Source: Microbulbifer harenosus (lineage in GTDB: Bacteria; Pseudomonadota; Gammaproteobacteria; Pseudomonadales; Cellvibrionaceae). From it: 64,000 bases of DNA. Under the pieces are notes generated by a model. That model was given only the letters and a program-made list of their open reading frames with translations, ran no database searches and was not told the DNA's origin. A program made the position numbers and the translations under genes. This document shows positions 36,795 through 45,009 of the stretch, one piece after another (position 1 is the first letter of the stretch; each line of letters begins with the position of its first letter). The DNA lies in the NCBI RefSeq assembly GCF_005771435.1, contig NZ_VANI01000022.1, positions 41,388-105,387 of the forward strand, written 5' to 3'.

Positions 36795-38648
36795 ATGCCC
36801 ACTCGAGTTTTCAACCGCATCCGTCAATCCGTGGTGTTCCGCATCGGAGCGCTGATGCTCGCCACTGCATTGGTGGCGGTCAGCTCAATGGTGGCCTCCT
36901 ACGTTATTTCCGATGCTGCCGAAAACGACGCCGCCGCGGTCAACCAGTCCGGTTCGGTGCGCATGCTCGCCTATAAACTCGCCGCCAGCGCCATCAACAC
37001 CAATCCCGATACTGCGCGCCTGGCGGCCGATGAACTGACCAGCCGGCTCAATAAAATCGGTGGCATTTCTGATCTCAACGGCAACGACCGCCAGGCCGGG
37101 GCCGAACAATTCGCGCGCGTGCGCGCGCAGTGGGAAACACAGATCCGCCCCTACATGCTCGCGATTGCCAGCGGTGAACAGGTATCGGACCACGAAGCTG
37201 TCATCGCCGTAGCGGAACATTTTGTCGACGAGGTGGATGCGCTGGTGTTGGCTTTTCAGCACTCCGCCGAGGCCACCGTGGGACTGCTGCGACTGATGCA
37301 ACTGGGTTCACTGTTCGCCACGGTTACCCTGGTGTACCTGTCCCTGTTCACCCTGTCGCGTTCAGTGGAGCAGCCGCTGAAACAGCTCACCGACTGCTGC
37401 GCCAACATCGCGCGCGGCAATTTCCAGTACAACCTGGAACTGAAAAGTGACGACGAGCTCGGCCTGCTCGCGGACACCATCAGCGGCATGAGCAAAGTGA
37501 TCGAGGAAACCCATCGCGATCTCGCCAAACGCGTGAAAATCAAGACCACGGAGCTGCAGCACAGCCACCGCATTCTGAATTTCCAGTTCCGGCTCGCCAG
37601 TGCCATCAGCGAGGGCGAAATCAGTCATAGCGGCCTGCAGCAGTGGCTGGAGGAGTTCAGTGAAGTGACGGGCCTGGATAATCTCGACTTGTGCCTGATG
37701 ACCCCGGAGGGCGACACGCCCTACAGCCACCTGACACACGGCGATGACAATGCCGCCTGTGGTACCGTCGACTGCCAGAGCTGCGCGCGCGGCTGTGATA
37801 TCGAAATGCCGGACGAGGCCAACGTCTACCGCTTCCCACTGGAGAGTGGCGCGCGCAATTACGGGGTGCTGGTGTGCAGCCAGCCCCCGGGGCAGAAGCT
37901 GCCGTGGCAACAGGTACAGCACCTGAGTGCGTTTGCCAATGCGCTGACCACCGCCAGCACCTTGCGCGAGCGTGGCGAGCAGGAGCGGCGCGCGGCACTG
38001 TTGGATGAGCGCAGCATCATCGCGCGCGAATTGCACGACTCACTGGCGCAGTCGCTGTCGTACCTGAAAATCCAGGTGGCACGCCTCAACCGTTGCAACA
38101 AGTCCGAGGACACCAGCCGGGAGGACATCAGCGAAATCATCGAGGAACTAAAGCGCGGCTTGCAGAATTCCTACCGCCAGTTGCGCGAATTGCTCACCAC
38201 CTTCCGCTTGCAGATTGCCGACGGCGGTCTGCGCGGCGCGCTGCTGAAAGCGATCGAGCACTACCGCGAGCAACACCCGGAAATCGGCATCGAACTGGAG
38301 TACAACCTGGCGGAAGTGCCGCTCACTCCGCAGGAGGAAATCCATCTTCTGCAGCTGGTGCGTGAAGCCTCACAGAACGCGGTGTACCACTCCCACGGCG
38401 ATCACATCAAGATCCGCCTGAACATGGATTTTTACGGTGAGATCCACGTGCACGTGGAGGACAATGGTATCGGTATCGGCGAATCCCCGGAGAAGCGCGA
38501 TCACTTCGGCATGTCGATCATGCGCGAGCGCGCCCACAGCCTGGCAGGCTCCATCGAAATCTGCCAACGCGCCGAAGGCGGCACCGCGGTGCAGTTTCAC
38601 TTCACCCCGGACTATGCGCGCGAGCGCAAGCTGCACTGGCATGCCTGA
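36795..38648 (+). CDS. narX: Nitrate/nitrite sensor histidine kinase NarX
   Basis: This 617-residue sensor has two membrane helices (about 13-38 and 150-175) flanking a periplasmic domain. The P-box nitrate-binding motif is NQSGSVRMLAYKLA at about residues 50-63. HAMP and cysteine-rich central domains follow (CGTVDCQSCARGCDIEM). The HisKA_3 domain has His414 in ARELHDSLAQSLSY, and the ATPase domain has EASQNAVYHS and DNGIGI. GGAGG precedes ATG 36795. It is divergent from narG, and its partner narL lies about 9.6 kb away. Confidence 0.94.
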   Translation: MPTRVFNRIRQSVVFRIGALMLATALVAVSSMVASYVISDAAENDAAAVNQSGSVRMLAYKLAASAINTNPDTARLAADELTSRLNKIGGISDLNGNDRQAGAEQFARVRAQWETQIRPYMLAIASGEQVSDHEAVIAVAEHFVDEVDALVLAFQHSAEATVGLLRLMQLGSLFATVTLVYLSLFTLSRSVEQPLKQLTDCCANIARGNFQYNLELKSDDELGLLADTISGMSKVIEETHRDLAKRVKIKTTELQHSHRILNFQFRLASAISEGEISHSGLQQWLEEFSEVTGLDNLDLCLMTPEGDTPYSHLTHGDDNAACGTVDCQSCARGCDIEMPDEANVYRFPLESGARNYGVLVCSQPPGQKLPWQQVQHLSAFANALTTASTLRERGEQERRAALLDERSIIARELHDSLAQSLSYLKIQVARLNRCNKSEDTSREDISEIIEELKRGLQNSYRQLRELLTTFRLQIADGGLRGALLKAIEHYREQHPEIGIELEYNLAEVPLTPQEEIHLLQLVREASQNAVYHSHGDHIKIRLNMDFYGEIHVHVEDNGIGIGESPEKRDHFGMSIMRERAHSLAGSIEICQRAEGGTAVQFHFTPDYARERKLHWHA

Positions 38649-38675
38649 CACACCGCAACCCGATCGAGAAGTTCC

Positions 38676-39059
38676 GTGGATTACCCGACCCTGAAAACCC
38701 TGCACATCACTCTGGCGCTGCTCTCCGGCACTGGCCTCGCGCTGCGCATCGGCGCACACCTGGGGAATGCCAATTGGATCAAACATCGCGCCGCGCGCGC
38801 GCTGCCACACCTGCTCGATACCGCGCTGCTGGCAAGCGCCATCGGGTTGCTGTGGATGTGGCAGTGGATACCGCTTACCCAGCCCTGGCTGCAGGCGAAG
38901 CTGGTGGCGCTGGTGGGATATGTGATGTGCGGGGCTGCGGCGCTACGCAGCTCACCGCAACAGCTGTCACGCTGTCTCGCGTTCACCACCGCGGCGGCGG
39001 TGTGTTTCATGTTCATCATTTCCGCAGCCATCAGCAAACGCGTCCTGCCCATTGGCTGA
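38676..39059 (+). CDS. SirB2-family membrane protein
   Basis: This 127-residue protein has four predicted membrane helices and the SirB family (PF04247) pattern: LKTLHITLALLSGTGLALRIG, RALPHLLDTALLASAIGLL and VCFMFIISAAISKRVLP. The molecular function of the family is unknown. It starts at GTG 38676, 27 bp after narX, and is probably co-transcribed with it. Confidence 0.82.
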   Translation: MDYPTLKTLHITLALLSGTGLALRIGAHLGNANWIKHRAARALPHLLDTALLASAIGLLWMWQWIPLTQPWLQAKLVALVGYVMCGAAALRSSPQQLSRCLAFTTAAAVCFMFIISAAISKRVLPIG

Positions 39060-39070
39060 CTATTAACCGG

Positions 39071-39103
39071 CAATCAAATATTTCGTCGTGAACTATTTGA
39101 TTG
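39071..39103. promoter_or_regulatory. 10-bp inverted repeat upstream of a small Cys-rich gene
   Basis: CAATCAAATA (39071-39080) and TATTTGATTG (39094-39103) form perfect 10-bp arms separated by 13 bp. They lie just after the SirB2 stop and about 110 bp before the next start. The AT-rich arms and absence of a U tract suggest a protein site more than a terminator. It does not match FNR or NsrR consensus. Confidence 0.45.
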
Positions 39104-39210
39104 TCGCCCTTGAAATACCGGCAAAGATGCGTGGATTTTTTGTATTTCAGGGCTCGCGTCAGACTGCGGCACATCCTTGTGCCGCAGAAATTACACAAAT
39201 GGAGTCGCCG

Positions 39211-39507
39211 ATGAACCCGGAGACCAGACCCTCGGCAAAACCGGATACCAGCACCGCAATCCGCCAGATCATCAAACAGGCGCGCGACACGCTGCCGTTC
39301 ACCATGCCCGCCGCCGAACTCTGCGCCGGTCCCTGCAAGGGCTGTGCGAAAAAACTGCTGGAACTGCTGGATGGGGAAATCGTGGACTGGGAACAGAAAC
39401 TGGACCGCGGTGAAATTCCCACCCTCGGCGACGTCAACAAATTCGGCCGCCTGTGCCAGAAAATCTATCGCGCCATTGCTGCCAACGGGCTGATCAAAAC
39501 CGCCTGA
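39211..39507 (+). CDS. Small CxxxCxxC protein of unknown function
   Basis: This 98-residue soluble protein has no signal or membrane segment. It contains CAGPCKGC (Cys38, Cys42, Cys45) and a fourth Cys82 in GRLCQKIY, a plausible metal or Fe-S ligand set. GGAG lies six bases before ATG 39211; an ATG four codons earlier and longer frames exist. It stands in the narX-nsrR interval and ends 9 bp from the convergent nsrR, so a link to anaerobic or NO metabolism is possible. I do not recognise the family. Confidence 0.75.
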   Translation: MNPETRPSAKPDTSTAIRQIIKQARDTLPFTMPAAELCAGPCKGCAKKLLELLDGEIVDWEQKLDRGEIPTLGDVNKFGRLCQKIYRAIAANGLIKTA

Positions 39508-39516
39508 ATCCCTTAT

Positions 39517-39963
39517 TCACGACGCGGCGTTGATAAAAAGCAGCTCCTGCACCGCCGCCTTGCGCTTCCCGCCCACCAGGTCCTGCAGGGTGTAGGCATC
39601 CAGGGTGCGAAAAAAATTTTCCATCGCCTCGGCAAACATGGCCTTCAACTGGCAGGCCGGGGTAATCGTGCACTGGTTGTCGCTGCCGAAGCATTCCACC
39701 AGTTTGCTGCCCTGCTCAAAGGTCCGTACCAACGACCCGATATTGATGGTGTCTATATCCGCATTCAGGCGGAGCCCGCCGTTTTTTCCGCGAACCGCCA
39801 ACAGATAGCCCCGGGCATTGAGGTCCTGGACGATCTTCATCAGGTGGTTTTTGGAAATGTCGTAACTCTTGGCTATTTCGCCAATAGTGCAGAGTTTGCC
39901 GTCGTTGGCGGCCAGGTAGATCAGTACACGCAGTGAGTAATCGGTGTAACGGGTAATGTGCAT
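39517..39963 (-). CDS. nsrR: Nitric-oxide-sensing repressor NsrR (Rrf2 family)
   Basis: This 148-residue protein has a winged helix at residues 1-70 (MHITRYTDYSLRVLIYLA, EIAKSYDISKNHLMKIVQDL, VRGKNGGLRL). Three cluster cysteines are Cys91, Cys98 and Cys104 in CFGSDNQCTITPAC. The Fe-S cluster senses NO and releases DNA. It lies 32 bp after the DUF454 gene on the same strand. Two NsrR-type sites precede that gene and dnrN, so NsrR probably controls its own operon and dnrN-norB. Confidence 0.94.
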   Translation of the reverse strand: MHITRYTDYSLRVLIYLAANDGKLCTIGEIAKSYDISKNHLMKIVQDLNARGYLLAVRGKNGGLRLNADIDTINIGSLVRTFEQGSKLVECFGSDNQCTITPACQLKAMFAEAMENFFRTLDAYTLQDLVGGKRKAAVQELLFINAAS

Positions 39964-39995
39964 AAGTGTCTCCGCCCGGAATTTTCTGATCCGGA

Positions 39996-40448
39996 TTATT
40001 TCCGTTCCTGGGGCGAAGTGCCCAATCCAGATTCAATGGTCGTGGGGAGGCGCCAGATAAAACCCAGCACCGCGCAAAACAGTAACGTCACCCCCAGCAA
40101 GAGCAGCGGACGGACTCCGAGCGCCAGCAGTGCCAGCCAGTTGAGCAGCAACAGCGCGCCGATCAGACGTTTGGTCCCCAGCGGAATGCTTCGCTCCCGC
40201 CGCCAGCGTCTGATAAGCGGGCCGAAACGGCGATGCCGGAGCAGCCATATTGCCAATGCCGACCTGCCCTTGAAACTGAACCACAGGCTGCACAGCAGGA
40301 ACGGCGTGGTCGGTACCAGCGGCAACACCACCTCCACACAAGCGAGCGCCAGACAACACCAGGCCAATACCACGTAAAGGTGCCGGTAGCCCGGGGTCGC
40401 CAGCATCGATGCCCGGTGCCGATCTGGCGTGTCGCGCTTTCTGTTCAT
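39996..40448 (-). CDS. DUF454 (YbaN-like) membrane protein
   Basis: This 150-residue protein has three or four hydrophobic helices with LAWCCLALACVEVVLPLVPTTPFLLCSLWFSFKGRS. That is the DUF454 pattern of a conserved PTTPFLL loop followed by FLLxHRRFGPLI. Its function is unknown. I chose ATG 40448; a TTG at 40472 would extend it. An NsrR-type site lies 28-50 bp upstream and nsrR is the next gene, which suggests NO-responsive expression. Confidence 0.8.
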   Translation of the reverse strand: MNRKRDTPDRHRASMLATPGYRHLYVVLAWCCLALACVEVVLPLVPTTPFLLCSLWFSFKGRSALAIWLLRHRRFGPLIRRWRRERSIPLGTKRLIGALLLLNWLALLALGVRPLLLLGVTLLFCAVLGFIWRLPTTIESGLGTSPQERK

Positions 40449-40475
40449 CGCATACCCACAAATACCCGCCAACTA

Positions 40476-40498
40476 AACATGCATTGATTTTACATCTT
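40476..40498. promoter_or_regulatory. NsrR operator for the DUF454-nsrR side
   Basis: This 23-bp imperfect 11-1-11 inverted repeat reads AAGATGTAAAA and CAATGCATGTT on the minus strand, around a single base. It fits the NsrR pattern AAGATGYATTT with its mirror. It lies directly upstream of the leftward DUF454-nsrR pair. Confidence 0.75.
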
Positions 40499-40525
40499 TA
40501 AACCACAGGCGTACACTCGCACACA

Positions 40526-40548
40526 AAGATGCAAATCAAATACATCTT
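40526..40548. promoter_or_regulatory. NsrR operator for dnrN-norB
   Basis: This 23-bp 11-1-11 inverted repeat has AAGATGCAAAT, one C, then AAATACATCTT. It is a near-ideal NsrR site, 65 bp upstream of the dnrN start and 50 bp centre-to-centre from the leftward operator. Release by NO would induce dnrN and norB. Confidence 0.85.
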
Positions 40549-40613
40549 TTTTGAAGACTGACGACCATCTCCCGCAACCTTCCACCGCGCCCCGCGGCGC
40601 ACAAGGAGAAAGT

Positions 40614-41291
40614 ATGGATCTACTGGATATCCCCATCGCCACACTCGCCCGGGAGCTGCCCGGCGCCACGGCGCTGTTCAATCGTCACAACCTTTCCTCC
40701 TGCTGCGGCGGGAACAAGACCCTGCGCGGGATATTTGCCGGTGATACCCCCGGTCTCGATCGGGACCAACTACTGGGCGAGCTGCATACCCTCATCGCCC
40801 AGCCGGTGGCCGAGCGCGACGAAAAAAACTGGCACGAGGCCGACGACCACGAGCTGATCGAACACCTGTTGCAGCGCTACCACGAAGTGCACCGCCGGCA
40901 ACTGCGGGACCTGGTGCACCTCGCGCAAAAAGTGGAGCACACCCACTTCGAGCACCCCGCCTGTCCCATCGGCCTCGCCGATCACCTGCGCAACATGGCC
41001 GTGGAGCTCGAGCAGCACATGCAGAAAGAGGAGCTGATCCTGTTTCCGATGTTGAGTCGCGGCCAGGGTGCCATGGCCGGTGGGCCTATCCGGGTGATGC
41101 TAGGCGAACACGATGACCACACCGCGGCCATTGAGCGCATCGACGCACTCACCGACACCATCACTACACCGGACGGTGTCTGCAACAGCTGGCGCGGACT
41201 GTACACGGGGCTGCAAGCGTTCAAACGCGATCTGCAAAAACACATCCAACTGGAAAACGACATTCTGTTTGCACGCCACCTGGCGGCATAA
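40614..41291 (+). CDS. dnrN: Iron-sulfur cluster repair di-iron protein (RIC/YtfE/DnrN)
   Basis: This 225-residue protein has an N-terminal ScdA-type segment (LLDIPIATLARELPGATALFNRHNLSSCCGGNKTL) and a hemerythrin-like four-helix domain. The iron-ligand candidates are in LIEHLLQRYHEVHR, LEQHMQKEELILFP, LGEHDDH and HIQLENDILF. It repairs or protects Fe-S centres under NO stress. AAGGAG precedes ATG 40614. It lies under an NsrR site and 36 bp before norB, as one operon. Confidence 0.92.
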   Translation: MDLLDIPIATLARELPGATALFNRHNLSSCCGGNKTLRGIFAGDTPGLDRDQLLGELHTLIAQPVAERDEKNWHEADDHELIEHLLQRYHEVHRRQLRDLVHLAQKVEHTHFEHPACPIGLADHLRNMAVELEQHMQKEELILFPMLSRGQGAMAGGPIRVMLGEHDDHTAAIERIDALTDTITTPDGVCNSWRGLYTGLQAFKRDLQKHIQLENDILFARHLAA

Positions 41292-41327
41292 GTTCAACCG
41301 AACACACAACATGGTTAAGGGGAAATT

Positions 41328-43613
41328 ATGAACAGGTACTACAAACTCTGGTGGACGCTGATTGCGGTACTGGGGGTCACTTTCGGGATCTTGGGGTATG
41401 TCGGCAAAGAGGTGTACCGGGTAGCGCCGCCGATTCCGCAGACGGTGGTCTCGGAAAACGGCGCACCACTGATGACAAAAGACAGCATCCTCGACGGCCA
41501 GACCGCGTGGCAGTCTGTGGGCGGCATGCAGCTCGGTTCGATCTGGGGACACGGCGCCTATCAGGCACCGGACTGGACGGCCGACTGGTTGCACCGGGAG
41601 CTGCTCGCATGGCTGGACCTGGCAGCACAGGATGAATACGGCAGGTCCTACCGCGAACTGGAGCCCGCACAGCAGAATGCGTTGCAGTACCAGCTCAAGC
41701 AGGCCTACCGCCACAACAGCTATGACGCGGCCAGCGATACTCTGGTATTGAGCGAGCGCCGGGTAAAAGCGATCGAGACCACGGCCGATTACTACCATCG
41801 TCTGTTTGGCAGCGCGCCGGAACTACAGCAGACCCGCAGCAGCTATGCGATGAAGGAGGATACGCTGCCGAGTGCGGAGCGCCGTGAGCGCCTGGGTGAG
41901 TTTTTCTTCTGGACCGCCTGGGCGGCCGCCACCGAGCGCACCCCCGGTGAGGCCACCTACACCAATAACTGGCCTCATGAGCCGCTGATCGACAACGTGC
42001 CCACGGCAGAAAACGTGGTCTGGTCCATTGTCAGTGTGGTGCTGTTGATCGCCGGGATCGGCGGGCTGGTGTGGGGCTGGGCCTTTATGCGCGGCGAGGA
42101 TGAAATAGAACCGACCCCGCCACACAGAGATCCGCTCACCACTATCGCGCTGACACCCTCGCAGAAAGCGCTGGGCAAATATCTGTTTATCGTGGTGGCG
42201 CTGTTTACCCTGCAGGTCTTTCTCGGCGGTCTCACCGCCCACTACACGGTAGAGGGACAGGGGTTCTACGGCATTGAACTGTCCAAATGGTTCCCCTACA
42301 GCCTGGTGCGCACCTGGCATATTCAGGCGGCACTGTTCTGGATCGCCACCGGCTTCCTCGCCGCGGGTCTGTTTCTGGCGCCCATTATCAATGGAGGCCG
42401 GGATCCGAAATTCCAGAAGCTCGGTGTCAACATCCTGTTCTGGGCGCTGGTGACGGTGGTTGCAGGCTCCTTTATCGGCAACTATCTGGCCATCGCGCAG
42501 ATCATGCCGGAGAACTGGAATTTCTGGCTCGGCCACCAGGGTTACGAGTATGTGGATCTCGGCCGCCTGTGGCAGATCGGCAAGTTCACCGGCATCGCCT
42601 TCTGGCTGGTGCTGATGTTGCGCGCGATCGTGCCGGCACTGCGCCAGCCCGGCGACAAGCACCTGCTGGTCCTGCTCACTGCCTCTGTCGCCGCCATCGG
42701 TCTGTTCTACGGCGCCGGCTTCTTCTATGGCGAGCGCACACATATTTCCATCATGGAGTACTGGCGCTGGTGGATCGTGCACCTGTGGGTAGAAGGCTTC
42801 TTTGAAGTGTTCGCCACTGCTGCACTGGCATTCATCTTCTGCAGTATGGGGCTGATATCCAAGCGCATAGCCACTATCGCCTCACTGGCTTCCGCCTCAC
42901 TGTTTATGCTCGGCGGCGTACCCGGCACCTTCCACCACCTGTATTTCTCCGGCACCACCACACCTGTAATGGCGGTGGGCGCGACCTTCAGTGCGCTGGA
43001 AGTGGTGCCCCTGATCGTGCTCGGTTACGAGGCCTGGGAGCACTACCGCCTGCAACACCGCGTGGAGTGGATGCAGCGGTTGAAGTGGCCGCTCATGTTC
43101 TTCGTCGCCGTGGCCTTCTGGAACATGCTCGGAGCCGGCGTGCTGGGCTTCTCCATTAACCCGCCGATCTCGCTGTACTACGTGCAGGGGCTGAACACCA
43201 CCGCCACCCACGCACACGCGGCGCTGTTCGGAGTCTACGGATTCCTCGCCCTCGGTTTTGTACTGCTGATACTGCGTTATATCCGCCCACATCTGGAATT
43301 CGGCGAACAGCTGATGAAAACCGCGTTCTGGTGGATGAATATAGGCCTCGGCATGATGCTGTTCACCAGCCTGTTGCCGGTGGGTATCATCCAGTTTGTT
43401 GCCAGCGCTTCAGAAGGTCTGTGGTATGCGCGCAGCGAAGGATTCATGCAGGGCGACCTGCTACAGACGCTGCGCTGGATACGTACCATCGGTGATGTGG
43501 TGTTTATCATCGGTGCACTGGCGGTAAGCTGGCAGGTGGTGAAAGGATTGCTCAATATCGGCGTCCAGCCGCCGGTAGTTTCAAACGACGTCCAAGCCTC
43601 TAATATCCTGTAA
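41328..43613 (+). CDS. norB: Quinol-dependent nitric oxide reductase qNOR
   Basis: This 761-residue membrane enzyme reduces NO to N2O with quinol electrons. The N-terminal periplasmic fusion domain (about residues 35-225) marks the single-subunit qNOR form. A 12-helix haem-copper domain follows, with histidines in RTWHIQAALFWIATG, HLWVEGFFEVFATA, GTFHHLYFSG and THAHAALFGVYGFLALG. AAGGGGAAATT precedes the ATG. It is co-transcribed with dnrN under NsrR. Without a nitrite reductase in view, it probably detoxifies NO. Confidence 0.95.
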   Translation: MNRYYKLWWTLIAVLGVTFGILGYVGKEVYRVAPPIPQTVVSENGAPLMTKDSILDGQTAWQSVGGMQLGSIWGHGAYQAPDWTADWLHRELLAWLDLAAQDEYGRSYRELEPAQQNALQYQLKQAYRHNSYDAASDTLVLSERRVKAIETTADYYHRLFGSAPELQQTRSSYAMKEDTLPSAERRERLGEFFFWTAWAAATERTPGEATYTNNWPHEPLIDNVPTAENVVWSIVSVVLLIAGIGGLVWGWAFMRGEDEIEPTPPHRDPLTTIALTPSQKALGKYLFIVVALFTLQVFLGGLTAHYTVEGQGFYGIELSKWFPYSLVRTWHIQAALFWIATGFLAAGLFLAPIINGGRDPKFQKLGVNILFWALVTVVAGSFIGNYLAIAQIMPENWNFWLGHQGYEYVDLGRLWQIGKFTGIAFWLVLMLRAIVPALRQPGDKHLLVLLTASVAAIGLFYGAGFFYGERTHISIMEYWRWWIVHLWVEGFFEVFATAALAFIFCSMGLISKRIATIASLASASLFMLGGVPGTFHHLYFSGTTTPVMAVGATFSALEVVPLIVLGYEAWEHYRLQHRVEWMQRLKWPLMFFVAVAFWNMLGAGVLGFSINPPISLYYVQGLNTTATHAHAALFGVYGFLALGFVLLILRYIRPHLEFGEQLMKTAFWWMNIGLGMMLFTSLLPVGIIQFVASASEGLWYARSEGFMQGDLLQTLRWIRTIGDVVFIIGALAVSWQVVKGLLNIGVQPPVVSNDVQASNIL

Positions 43614-43628
43614 ATACGGATTACCATC

Positions 43629-43654
43629 ACAGCCCCGTGGAGACCCGGGGCTGT
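43629..43654. terminator. Hairpin after norB, between convergent genes
   Basis: ACAGCCCCG (43629-43637) pairs with CGGGGCTGT (43646-43654) across an 8-nt loop, 15 bp beyond the norB stop. A T run occurs only about 40 bp later, so efficiency is uncertain. Confidence 0.6.
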
Positions 43655-43713
43655 CACTCACAGGACTTGCTGCACCGATAGAATATCCGTGCAGCTTTTT
43701 TTTGCGTGATCGT

Positions 43714-45009
43714 TCAGGCGCTGTGGCGCATCAGCAGGGTGAAACCACTGCCTGATGTCGGCAATGCATGTGGCAGTGGCAGCCGTACCTGGTGGCCGGA
43801 ACCGGGAGCGACAATCAGCGATTCGCCGCTGTGACTTTGCAGCTGCTGCAGGCGAAAGCGGTGATTGCCCGCGGGAGAAATCAGCTCCAGTTCATCCCCC
43901 AGTTCAAACCGGTTTTTAACCGCCACGGTTATCCAGCCGTCGCGCACCTCCAGCGCCTCCCCCACAAACTGTTGTCTGGGGTTAGTGGATACGCCCTTTT
44001 CGTAATTCTGGAATTCACCCGGCAGGTGACGGCGATAAAAGCCCTCCGTATAACCGCGGTTGGCCAGGTGCTCAAGGTCTTCCATCAGGGAAAAATCGAA
44101 TGGCAGACCGGCGATGGCATCGTCGATAGCGCGACGGTAGACCTGCGCAGTGCGCGCTACGTAGTAGTGGGATTTGGTGCGGCCTTCAATTTTCAGCGAG
44201 TGAACCCCCATATCGACCAGGCGCTGTACATGTTGTACCGCACGCAGGTCTCTGGAATTCATGATGTAGGTACCGTGTGCATCCTCGTACACCGGAATCA
44301 GCTCTTCGGGGCGATTCTTTTCCTGCAACAGCATTGGGGCGGGATCGGTGTTGGGCGGCTGCGCGACGACGAGGTCGCCAGTCTCGGTCTCCCGCGCCGA
44401 GTGGGCGTTGTATTCCCAGCGGCAGGCATTGGTGCAGGCGCCCTGGTTTGCATCCCGGTGATTGATATAACCGGACAGCAGGCAGCGCCCGGAATAGGCC
44501 ATGCACAGTGCGCCGTGCACAAAGACTTCCAGCTCCATCTCCGGGCAGCGCATGCGGATCTCCTCAATCTCGTCGAGAGACAGCTCCCGCGACAGGATCA
44601 CCCGCGTCAGCCCCTGGCGCTGCCAGAATTTTACCGTCGCCCAATTGACCGCGTTCGCCTGCACCGACAGGTGCACCGGCATGTCCGGCCAGCGCTCGCG
44701 CACCAGCAGGATCAGCCCGGGATCGGACATGATCAGCGCATCCGGGCCCATGGCGACCACCGGTTCCATGTCCCGCAGGTAGCTGCGCAGCTTGTCATTG
44801 TGCGGCGCCACGTTGCTGGCCACATAGATTTTCCTGCCCAGGGCGTGAGCCTCATCAATCGCCGCGGCGAGATTCTGCGGGCGGTTGAATTCGTTGTTTC
44901 GCACTCGCAGGCTGTAGCGCGGCTGCCCCACATACACCGCGTCGGCACCGTAGGCGAAGGCAAAACGCAGGCTTTTGAGGGTGCCGGCGGGGGAGAGAAG
45001 CTCCGTCAT
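43714..45009 (-). CDS. trhP: U32-family tRNA hydroxylation protein TrhP (YegQ-like)
   Basis: This 431-residue U32 protein begins MTELLSPAGTLKSLRFAFAYGADAVYVGQPRYSLR. It carries the Fe-S Cys set (GALCMAYSGRCLLS, GACTNACRWEY) and SLKIEGRTKSHYYVARTAQVYRRAID. An extra C-terminal domain (EALEVRDGWITVAVKNRFELGDELELI) separates TrhP from the shorter UbiU/UbiV. It takes part in prephenate-dependent 5-hydroxyuridine formation in tRNA. The start at ATG 45009 overlaps the nnrS stop by 4 bp, so it is coupled to NO-stress gene nnrS. Confidence 0.87.
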   Translation of the reverse strand: MTELLSPAGTLKSLRFAFAYGADAVYVGQPRYSLRVRNNEFNRPQNLAAAIDEAHALGRKIYVASNVAPHNDKLRSYLRDMEPVVAMGPDALIMSDPGLILLVRERWPDMPVHLSVQANAVNWATVKFWQRQGLTRVILSRELSLDEIEEIRMRCPEMELEVFVHGALCMAYSGRCLLSGYINHRDANQGACTNACRWEYNAHSARETETGDLVVAQPPNTDPAPMLLQEKNRPEELIPVYEDAHGTYIMNSRDLRAVQHVQRLVDMGVHSLKIEGRTKSHYYVARTAQVYRRAIDDAIAGLPFDFSLMEDLEHLANRGYTEGFYRRHLPGEFQNYEKGVSTNPRQQFVGEALEVRDGWITVAVKNRFELGDELELISPAGNHRFRLQQLQSHSGESLIVAPGSGHQVRLPLPHALPTSGSGFTLLMRHSA

